Below, piece by piece: positions 6,742-11,457 of a stretch of DNA of 11,457 bases (the stretch's first letter is position 1; every line of letters begins with the position of its first letter). The notes below the pieces were generated by a model. That model searched no databases. It was given only the letters and a program-made list of their open reading frames with translations, and was not told where the DNA came from. Where the stretch lies: positions 1-11,457 of the forward strand of contig JALSQL010000069.1 of assembly GCA_026985435.1 (NCBI GenBank). Direction: 5' to 3'. The translations under genes and the position numbers were made by a program. Source of the DNA: Acidilobaceae archaeon. GTDB taxonomy: Archaea > Thermoproteota > Thermoprotei_A > Sulfolobales > Acidilobaceae.

Positions 6742-7695
6742 TTGAGGGCCGTGCTTGTCGGCGGGCTCGGCTTCCTGGGGGCCGTGCTGGCGGAGAGGCT
6801 GGCGGCTGGCGGCTGGGAGGTTGTGGTGGCGGCTAGGAGGTCGAGCGTCGAGAGGAGGCCCGGGCTGGCCAGGCACCTGGAGGGGCTCGGCGTCAGGGTT
6901 GAGGCGCCCGCGAGCCTGACCAGGAGGACGCTCGAGAACCTCGGGGCCGACGTTTACTACCACCTTGCAGGCTCCATCCGCGGGCCCAGGAGGAGGATGT
7001 GGGAGGCCCACGTCGGCCTGGCTAGGTCGGCCGCCCTGGCAGCGGCCGCCCTCGGCGCGAGGCTGGTCTACGTGAGCGCCGTAACCGCGACTGGGAGGCT
7101 GAGGGGCCGCCCGCCCGGCTCTAGGGTGGTGGAGGAGGAGAGGCACATGGACCCCTCGCTCGTGGGGCCGGAGACCCCCTTCGAGGAGACCAAGGCTGAG
7201 GGGGAGAGGGCGGTCGCCTCGACCCCCAAGCTCCGCTGGGCCATAGTCAGGCCCGGCCTGATCGTCGGGAGGTGGGGCTACCACCCCGAGTGGAGGTGGA
7301 CAGCTAGGCTCGCCAGGCTCGGCCTGGCACCCGACCTGGACGCCGCCCCCCTGAGCCCCGCCGGGGGCCTGGCGGCGCTGCTCGAGGATGCCGGCAGCGG
7401 CGGCTACGACGGGGCCTGGGTGCACGCGGTGGCGTGCACCTGCAGGCTCTACGAGGCCACGGGGGAGGCCTGCAGGCTCCTGCGTGGCAGGCCCTGCAGA
7501 CCGCTCCCCGCCTCGGGGCTCCTCGCAAGCCTCGGGAGGCTCGCCCCGCCAGCCAGCCCCGCCAGGGAGGCCTCGGCCATCGCTAGGAGGAGGTACATCT
7601 ACGAGAGCCGCCACCGCCAGCCCGAGTGGCCCACCCCGGCGGAGGCTGCGGGGGAGTGGGTGGAGTGGCTCCGCTCCACCGGGGGCAGGGTCTAG
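6742..7695 (+). CDS. Atypical NAD(P)-binding SDR/epimerase-like protein (NDUFA9-like)
   Basis: A 317-residue Rossmann-fold protein of the extended/atypical short-chain dehydrogenase superfamily. The dinucleotide motif GGLGFLG (Gly7, Gly10, Gly13) sits directly after the first beta strand. VYYHLAGSI and VYVSAV (Ser112) match the later strands, and IVRPGLIVG is the usual post-catalytic segment. The YxxxK site reads FEETK, so Phe147 replaces Tyr while Lys151 is kept, as in atypical SDRs such as NDUFA9-like proteins. It may bind a cofactor or RNA/quinone partners without classic redox chemistry. A Cys cluster (232, 234, 244, 252) lies in the C-terminal part. The TTG start is chosen because it gives a canonical MRAVLVGG first strand. 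GGAGG at 6735-6739 lies only two bases before it and would suit GTG 6751, but that start truncates the strand. The gene converges on the HAD phosphatase through a shared CTAG. Confidence 0.85.
   Translation: MRAVLVGGLGFLGAVLAERLAAGGWEVVVAARRSSVERRPGLARHLEGLGVRVEAPASLTRRTLENLGADVYYHLAGSIRGPRRRMWEAHVGLARSAALAAAALGARLVYVSAVTATGRLRGRPPGSRVVEEERHMDPSLVGPETPFEETKAEGERAVASTPKLRWAIVRPGLIVGRWGYHPEWRWTARLARLGLAPDLDAAPLSPAGGLAALLEDAGSGGYDGAWVHAVACTCRLYEATGEACRLLRGRPCRPLPASGLLASLGRLAPPASPAREASAIARRRYIYESRHRQPEWPTPAEAAGEWVEWLRSTGGRV
7692..7695. other. Bidirectional stop CTAG shared by the SDR and HAD phosphatase genes
   Basis: The SDR gene ends with TAG at 7693-7695. The minus-strand phosphatase ends with the complement of 7692-7694. 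The four-base palindrome serves both, and no untranslated space is left between the two coding regions. Confidence 0.9.
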
Positions 7696-8417
7696 GGGCG
7701 GCGCCTCTGGAGCCTGCCCCCGAGAGCCAGCCTCGCTATCTCGGCGAAGCCGGAGCCGCCCGGCTTTGAGGCCACGTAGTCCACCCTAGCCCTGACCCGC
7801 TCCGCGGCGTCCCCGGGGGCCGCCGAGACCCCGGCGGCCTCGAGGAGGTCTAGGTCGTTCTCGCCGTCCCCCACAGCCAGGGCGTCGGCGAGCCCGGCGC
7901 CGAGCAGGGAGGCGGCGAGCGCGGCTCCCCGCGTCTTTGAGGCACCCCTTGGGGCTATGTGGAAGGCGAAGCCGCTCCAGAGCACCACGCCATCCCAGCC
8001 AACCTCCTCCATTGCACTCCTCACCACGGCCAGCGCCTCCTCGGGGCCGAGGCCCCCCGGGGGCAGGAAGGCCAGGTCGTGGTGCCTGTAGGGGTTCTGC
8101 CAGCTGGCCCGGAACCCCGCCCCGGCCAGGATGGACTCGAGCTCCCCCGGGGGCCTCCCGTCGCACACGTGGTGCAGCTCGCCCCGGTGGAAGACTGTGC
8201 AGCCGTTCTCCGCCACCACGGGGCCCGACGCTCCTATGTACCTCGCGAGCCCAGCGGCCACCGGCACGCTGTTGCCCGTTACCAGGCTTACCGGCACACC
8301 CTCGCCCTCGAGCATCCTAACAGCCTCGACGGCCTCCAGGCTGAGCAGGAGGCTCCCCCTCCTCACGGTGAGCGTGCCATCGATGTCGCTGAGCACGAGC
8401 CTAGGCTTCCAGGCCAC
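7692..8417 (-). CDS. Phosphoglycolate phosphatase, archaeal HAD type
   Basis: A 241-residue haloacid-dehalogenase superfamily phosphatase with the order and spacing of the archaeal phosphoglycolate phosphatase / SPP-like group. It would hydrolyse 2-phosphoglycolate, a by-product of repair of 3'-phosphoglycolate DNA ends, or a related phosphosugar in the cytoplasm. Motif I is DIDGTLT with nucleophile Asp11 and acid/base Asp13. Motif II is LVTGN with Thr47. Motif III Lys161 lies in GASKTRG, and motif IV is GDGENDLD with Asp184 and Asp188 for magnesium. The cap between motifs II and III (about 65-150) is the C2 type. The GTG start has AGGTG (complement of 8425-8429) seven bases upstream. The gene follows the membrane-protein gene by 80 bases, a gap holding a short T run. 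Substrate choice within this subfamily is less certain than the fold. Confidence 0.88.
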   Translation of the reverse strand: MAWKPRLVLSDIDGTLTVRRGSLLLSLEAVEAVRMLEGEGVPVSLVTGNSVPVAAGLARYIGASGPVVAENGCTVFHRGELHHVCDGRPPGELESILAGAGFRASWQNPYRHHDLAFLPPGGLGPEEALAVVRSAMEEVGWDGVVLWSGFAFHIAPRGASKTRGAALAASLLGAGLADALAVGDGENDLDLLEAAGVSAAPGDAAERVRARVDYVASKPGGSGFAEIARLALGGRLQRRRP

Positions 8418-8424
8418 CCCACAG

Positions 8425-8429
8425 CACCT
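8425..8429 (-). promoter_or_regulatory. Shine-Dalgarno of the HAD phosphatase gene
   Basis: AGGTG on the minus strand, seven bases before the GTG at 8417. It supports that start over internal alternatives. Confidence 0.6.
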
Positions 8430-8451
8430 GGGGGGCTGCTGGGGGCCGGCT

Positions 8452-8458
8452 TGAAAAG
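8452..8458 (-). promoter_or_regulatory. CTTTTCA element between the membrane-protein and HAD genes (weak TATA box or terminator)
   Basis: This is the only T-rich stretch in the 80-base gap. It lies about 40 bases after the membrane-protein stop and 35-41 bases before the HAD GTG. It could end the upstream transcript or place a start site near 8430 for the phosphatase. Confidence 0.3.
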
Positions 8459-8497
8459 ATGCAGGGTGGGCCCTCGGGGAGGGCTTGGGGCCTGGGG

Positions 8498-9349
8498 CTA
8501 TATGGTGCCCTGCTTGGCCAGCCGGTAGATGGCGGGGGCTAGGAGGAGGCCTGCGGCTATGGCGAAGGCCCAGGCTAGCGTCTTGACTATGCTGGCCACG
8601 GCGGGGTAGCTGCTGAACACCCCCGCCACGCCGACGAGGAGGAATATGCTGTACACCAGGAACTTCGCCTGGCCCGCCACCGGCCTGAACTGCTCGTGCT
8701 TCTCGGCTATCTGGTCGACTAGGGCGTCCCCTATGAGCACCCCGATGCCAATCACCAGGAAGCCGATCACTATACTGTAGATCATGGCGAGCTGGGGTAT
8801 GCTCATAACCTGGAGGCCGGCCACTATTATGGCGACCGCCAGCGCTATCTTGACCACATCGGCTATGACCCCTAGAACCTTGTCGGTTGCCTCAACGCCG
8901 GTGACGAGGAGCCTCCTAATGTACTCCGCCAGCGCCTCGACGAACACGAGTCCCAGCGTGATTATTATCACGCCCGCCGCGAGCTTGGGGAGGTAGTCCG
9001 CTATCGAGGCTAGTATACTAGCCGCTATACCGCCCAGCTGCAGCTTCTGGAGTCCTATCACGACCGATATTATAAGTATGTAGGCGTAGGCCACCCCGGC
9101 TATGAGGTTCGTCGTAGAGCTGCCAGCGCCCCTGAGCTTCCTGCCGAGGCTGGTCTCGTCTAGCATGGCCTCGAGGCCGGTGCCCCTCATAACCCTCCTT
9201 ATGCCCTCCGCCACAGCCTTCCCGACAACGTAGCCTAGCCCTATTATTATGATCGCCGCGACTATCCCTGGTATGGCTAGTATGAAGTCCTTCACTATCT
9301 GGGCCAGGGCGGCCTTCGCTTCAGCGACCACTCCAGCCACTCTACACAC
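8498..9349 (-). CDS. Multi-helix membrane protein with conserved TM-helix repeats (mechanosensitive-channel-like, PF05552 type)
   Basis: A 283-residue integral membrane protein. Hydrophobic segments lie near residues 22-46, 81-100, 120-140, 158-180, 186-212 and 228-272, the last long enough for two helices. Residues 26-61 and 120-154 are clear internal copies: Pro, a run of Ile/Val/Ala, Gly-Leu-Gly or Leu-Gly-Leu, an Ala-Glu, then IRR and a closing G(L/V)EA. This resembles the 'conserved TM helix' repeat found in CmpX-like and small mechanosensitive-channel relatives. The soluble MscS beta domain is absent, so channel activity is an inference. The GTG start sits about 25-30 bases from a strong TATA box, implying a nearly leaderless message. 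GTG at 9340 (Val4) is an alternative. It is divergent from FEN-1 and upstream of the HAD phosphatase, with no obvious functional link to either. Confidence 0.75.
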   Translation of the reverse strand: MCRVAGVVAEAKAALAQIVKDFILAIPGIVAAIIIIGLGYVVGKAVAEGIRRVMRGTGLEAMLDETSLGRKLRGAGSSTTNLIAGVAYAYILIISVVIGLQKLQLGGIAASILASIADYLPKLAAGVIIITLGLVFVEALAEYIRRLLVTGVEATDKVLGVIADVVKIALAVAIIVAGLQVMSIPQLAMIYSIVIGFLVIGIGVLIGDALVDQIAEKHEQFRPVAGQAKFLVYSIFLLVGVAGVFSSYPAVASIVKTLAWAFAIAAGLLLAPAIYRLAKQGTI

Positions 9350-9374
9350 CAGAGACTCGGGGAAGCCGTTTCCT

Positions 9375-9384
9375 CTTAAAAAGA
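9375..9384 (-). promoter_or_regulatory. TATA box of the membrane-protein gene
   Basis: The minus strand reads CTTTTTAAGA, the strongest TATA-like element in the window. Its centre lies about 30 bases before the GTG at 9349, so the transcript should begin within a few bases of the start codon. That fits leaderless translation and the lack of a clear Shine-Dalgarno. Confidence 0.6.
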
Positions 9385-9406
9385 TGTCCGCCCCGCCGAG
9401 GCGGCG

Positions 9407-9416
9407 ATTAGATTTT
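9407..9416 (+). promoter_or_regulatory. TATA-like element for FEN-1
   Basis: ATTAGATTTT stands in GC-rich surroundings, 45-54 bases before the FEN-1 start. The usual spacing puts initiation near 9437 and a leader of about 24 bases that includes the GGGGTG ribosome-binding site. Confidence 0.45.
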
Positions 9417-9447
9417 GGGGCCAGCGCTGGCTCCGAGCCGCTGGGGC

Positions 9448-9453
9448 GGGGTG
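9448..9453 (+). promoter_or_regulatory. Shine-Dalgarno that supports the FEN-1 TTG start
   Basis: GGGGTG with a 7-base spacer to the TTG at 9461. Together with the conserved MGVNLREL N-terminus it fixes a non-ATG start for a core replication gene. Confidence 0.65.
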
Positions 9454-9460
9454 CCGGCTG

Positions 9461-10519
9461 TTGGGTGTGAACCTGAGGGAGCTCATACCCGAGGGGGCCC
9501 GGAGGCAGGTCGACCTCAGGGCCCTCAGGGGTAGGGTCGTCGCCCTCGACGCCTACAATATGCTCTACCAGTTCCTGGCGGCGATACGCCAGCCCGACGG
9601 GACCCCCCTAATGGACAGCCGGGGGAGGGTGACGAGCCACCTGAGCGGCCTCTTCTACAGGACTATCAACCTCGCGGAGGAGGGGGTCAAGCCCGTCTAC
9701 GTCTTCGACGGGAAGCCCCCCGAGATGAAGAGGCGCGAGATAGAGGAGAGGGTCAAGCGCAGGGAGGAGGCGGAGCGCCTCTACAGGAGGGCGATAGAGG
9801 CTGGCAGGGTTGACGAGGCCAGGAAGTACGCCCAGGCCACGGGCCGCCTGACGAGCGAGATGGTCGAGGAGTCTAAGAGGCTCCTCGACGCCATGGGTAT
9901 ACCCTACGTTCAAGCCCCGGCGGAGGGCGAGGCGCAGGCGGCCTGCATGGCGAGGTGGGGCGACGCTTGGGCCGCTGGCAGCCAGGACTACGACTCCCTC
10001 CTCTTCGGCACCCCGAGGCTGGTTAGGAACCTCGCCATAACTGGTAGGAGGAAGCTGCCGGGCCGCGACGAGTACGTGGAGGTTAAGCCGGAGATTATAG
10101 AGCTCGACGCGCTCCTCCGCTCGCTGGGCATCACGAGGGAGCACCTCATAGTCCTGGGCATACTGCTGGGCACCGACTACAACCCCGGGGGCGTGAGGGG
10201 CTACGGGCCGAAGACCGCCCTCAGGCTGGTCCGGGGGGCCAGCGACCCCCTCGATGTCCTCCGCCGCATACCGGCACGCGAGTTCGGCGACGCCGACCCC
10301 GTTAGGATATTCGAGTACTTCCGCGACCCTCCATGCACCAGGGATTATAGGATACAGTTCAGGCAGCCCGACCCCAGGGCGATAAAGGCGATACTGGTGG
10401 ACGAGCACGACTTCAACCCGGAGAGGGTGGAGAAGGCCGTGGAGAGGCTGAGGAGGGCCTACCGGGAGAACCTTAGGGCTAGGCAGACCACGCTAGACTC
10501 GTGGCTCCGCCGCGGCTAG
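9461..10519 (+). CDS. fen: Flap endonuclease 1 (FEN-1)
   Basis: A 352-residue structure-specific 5' nuclease that removes 5' flaps during Okazaki-fragment maturation and long-patch base-excision repair, acting with PCNA. The N domain runs from 1 to about 100 and the I domain from about 120 to 260. The seven active-site acids are all present: Asp30, Asp83, Glu155, Glu157, Asp176, Asp178 and Asp239. A helix-2-turn-helix DNA-binding segment follows at GTDYNPGGVRGYGPKTAL. Residues 342-349 (QTTLDSWL) form a canonical PCNA-interacting box near the C-terminus. The start is TTG, because Met-Gly-Val is conserved and the N-terminus itself packs into the FEN active site. GGGGTG lies seven bases upstream. 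The EGEAQAA block is followed by Cys162, where I recall Tyr in Aeropyrum, a minor variation. The gene converges on the thioesterase gene, sharing CTAG at 10516-10519. Confidence 0.98.
   Translation: MGVNLRELIPEGARRQVDLRALRGRVVALDAYNMLYQFLAAIRQPDGTPLMDSRGRVTSHLSGLFYRTINLAEEGVKPVYVFDGKPPEMKRREIEERVKRREEAERLYRRAIEAGRVDEARKYAQATGRLTSEMVEESKRLLDAMGIPYVQAPAEGEAQAACMARWGDAWAAGSQDYDSLLFGTPRLVRNLAITGRRKLPGRDEYVEVKPEIIELDALLRSLGITREHLIVLGILLGTDYNPGGVRGYGPKTALRLVRGASDPLDVLRRIPAREFGDADPVRIFEYFRDPPCTRDYRIQFRQPDPRAIKAILVDEHDFNPERVEKAVERLRRAYRENLRARQTTLDSWLRRG
10516..10519. other. Bidirectional stop CTAG shared by the FEN-1 and thioesterase genes
   Basis: FEN-1 ends with TAG at 10517-10519 and the thioesterase ends on the other strand with the complement of 10516-10518. 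It is the third convergent junction in the window and is built in the same way as the other two. Confidence 0.9.
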
Positions 10520-10923
10520 GCCAGCCTCTCCGGCTCCACCACAGCCCTCTCGTGCACGACCTCCCCGACGAGCGCCCCGCGGGGCCCCAGCACCCGGGCG
10601 TAGAGCAGCAGCCTCGCGCCCCTCACCGAGAGCAGCCACCCCTCAACCCTCACCCGGGAGCCCACGGGCGCCGGCCTGTGGTGCCTCACGTCCGCCCTAA
10701 CCCCTACCGTGGTTAGGCCCTCCAGGTGCTCGTCCAGGCACTCCCGCAGGCCCCTCTCCACGAGTAGTAGCATGCACGGCGTGGATAGCACCTTCACGCC
10801 ACGGCTGGCCAGGTGGCCGGCGGCGTGGCTCTCGTCGACCTCGAACTCCCTCACGCAGAAGGGGCCCCCCACGGCTAGGCTGGCCAGTCTGGAGGCCGCC
10901 TCGAGCTCGCGCTGCGTGGGCAC
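10516..10923 (-). CDS. Hotdog-fold thioesterase, FlK-like
   Basis: A 135-residue protein of the thioesterase superfamily that resembles fluoroacetyl-CoA thioesterase FlK and its many uncharacterised relatives. It would hydrolyse a short acyl-CoA in the cytoplasm, but the real substrate is unknown. Thr48 (LSTPCML) and Glu56 (LVERGL) are eight residues apart, as are Thr42 and Glu50 of FlK. His81 or His82 (VRHHRPAPVG) aligns with the catalytic His, before the PVG turn typical of the family. GLTTVGVRADV and HERAVV near the end match family strands. The GTG start at 10923 has a GGGGGAG stretch four bases upstream, a tight but usable spacing. The gene is divergent from the CBS-domain gene and converges on FEN-1 with a CTAG overlap. 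Fluoroacetate detoxification itself is unlikely in this setting; housekeeping acyl-CoA hydrolysis is the cautious reading. Confidence 0.75.
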   Translation of the reverse strand: MPTQRELEAASRLASLAVGGPFCVREFEVDESHAAGHLASRGVKVLSTPCMLLLVERGLRECLDEHLEGLTTVGVRADVRHHRPAPVGSRVRVEGWLLSVRGARLLLYARVLGPRGALVGEVVHERAVVEPERLA

Positions 10924-10958
10924 CCCGCTCCCCCGGGAGGGGCCGCGGGTGGCGTCGC

Positions 10959-10967
10959 ATTATTATC
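10959..10967. promoter_or_regulatory. Shared AT-rich promoter element between the divergent thioesterase and CBS genes
   Basis: ATTATTATC is the only AT-rich sequence in the 80-base gap. Its centre lies about 40 bases from both start codons (10923 on the minus strand, 11004 on the plus strand). On either strand it would place initiation about 15 bases before translation starts. A bidirectional TATA-like element is inferred from this symmetry. Confidence 0.45.
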
Positions 10968-11003
10968 CTAGCCCGGCCCAAGCCCGCGCGGGGGCGGGCG
11001 CCT

Positions 11004-11426
11004 GTGGCGTACGCTGACGTGCGCGTTGAGGACGTTATGAGCTCACCCCCGATAACCGTGGGCGAGGACGCCACGGTCTACCAGGCCGCGGTCATCATGG
11101 CCGAGAACAACATAGGTAGCCTCATCGTGGTAGACGAGAACGGGAGCCTGCTCGGGATAGTGACGGAGAGAGATATAGTTAGGAAGGTCGTGGCGAAGGC
11201 CGCGGACCCGAGGAAGGTTAGGGTCGGGGAGATAATGTCCCGGAACCCCTACTACGTGACCTCTGACGACAGCATAGTCAGGGCAGCGGAGATAATGGGG
11301 GAGCACGGCATCGGCCACCTGCCAGTGCTCGACCCCCAGAGCCTCAGGGTTGTCGGCATGATATCCAAGAGGGACATAGTGAGCATAGCCCCCGACCTGC
11401 TGCTGACGGCATACGGCAAACCCTAG
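11004..11426 (+). CDS. CBS-domain pair protein
   Basis: A 140-residue stand-alone protein made of two CBS domains (Bateman module). The first spans about residues 8-62, from VEDVMSS to IVTERDIVRKV. The second spans about 70-130, from VGEIMSRNP to GMISKRDIVSI. Both keep the paired pattern of a DVM/EIM opening, a hydrophobic IG.(L/H)(L/P)(I/V)(V/L) strand and a G(I/M)(V/I)(T/S)(E/K)RDIV close whose Thr/Ser and Asp contact ribose in relatives. Such proteins bind AMP, ATP, SAM or similar ligands and usually regulate a partner; no effector domain is attached, so the partner is unknown. The start is GTG with only a G-rich stretch (10990-10998) upstream. The 31 bases after the stop are GC-rich and end in TTAATA, possibly the promoter of a gene beyond the window. 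Confidence 0.92.
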   Translation: MAYADVRVEDVMSSPPITVGEDATVYQAAVIMAENNIGSLIVVDENGSLLGIVTERDIVRKVVAKAADPRKVRVGEIMSRNPYYVTSDDSIVRAAEIMGEHGIGHLPVLDPQSLRVVGMISKRDIVSIAPDLLLTAYGKP

Positions 11427-11457
11427 AAGTCCCGGGGGAGGCGGCTCGACGTTAATA

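Noticed and set aside
5899..7614. A 571-codon open frame on the minus strand that runs through the radical SAM gene and on to 7614
   Set aside because: Only the part below about 6675 has radical SAM motifs. The upstream part is antisense to the SDR gene, which has intact Rossmann motifs, and its translation is low-complexity Pro/Gly/Arg typical of shadow frames in GC-rich DNA.
9608..10408. A 266-codon minus-strand frame opposite FEN-1
   Set aside because: FEN-1 on the plus strand has every catalytic residue and a PIP box; the opposite frame is a composition artefact.
8498..10519. A functional link between the divergent membrane protein and FEN-1
   Set aside because: Each has its own TATA-like element and the families share no known pathway; adjacency alone is not evidence.

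Overview
The window reads as core chromosome of a hyperthermophilic crenarchaeon, most likely of the Desulfurococcales and near Aeropyrum/Pyrodictiaceae. The DNA is GC-rich, Arg is mostly AGG and Ile often ATA, and GTG and TTG starts dominate. There is an archaeal FEN-1 whose sequence, as far as I remember that protein, closely resembles the one from Aeropyrum pernix. An archaeal-type phosphoglycolate phosphatase, a DUF355-type adenosine-specific kinase and a pyrolysin-like secreted subtilase support the same placement. The species cannot be fixed from the sequence alone.

Layout: ten protein genes are packed with no intergenic gap above about 120 bases. (1) 1-1005 (+) is the 3' part of a class I aminotransferase. 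(2) On the minus strand, in transcription order, lie a radical SAM enzyme (6675-5899), a 1402-residue pyrolysin-like subtilase (5781-1573) and an adenosine-specific kinase (1499-1002). (3) An atypical NAD(P)-binding SDR protein (6742-7695, +) is divergent from the radical SAM gene. (4) On the minus strand lie a channel-like membrane protein (9349-8498) and then a HAD phosphatase (8417-7692). (5) FEN-1 (9461-10519, +) is divergent from the membrane protein. (6) A FlK-like hotdog thioesterase (10923-10516, -) is divergent from a two-CBS-domain protein (11004-11426, +). No tRNA, rRNA, CRISPR array, insertion sequence or other mobile element is visible.

The genes do not form one pathway. They cover amino-acid metabolism, nucleoside metabolism, secreted proteolysis, 2-phosphoglycolate detoxification, DNA replication and repair, acyl-CoA hydrolysis and adenylate sensing. 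Intergenic spaces hold archaeal signals: AT-rich TATA-like boxes and Shine-Dalgarno matches such as GGAGGT, AGGTG and GGGGTG.

The most striking local structure is in gene ends. All ten stop codons are TAG. All three convergent gene pairs overlap by exactly the palindrome CTAG, which gives each strand its stop. Only one of nine visible start codons is ATG. I see no defence island or clearly new multi-gene system. The best leads are an SDR protein that lacks the catalytic Tyr and carries a Cys cluster, a radical SAM enzyme of unknown substrate, a duplicated-helix membrane protein without an MscS beta domain, and the architecture of the giant subtilase.
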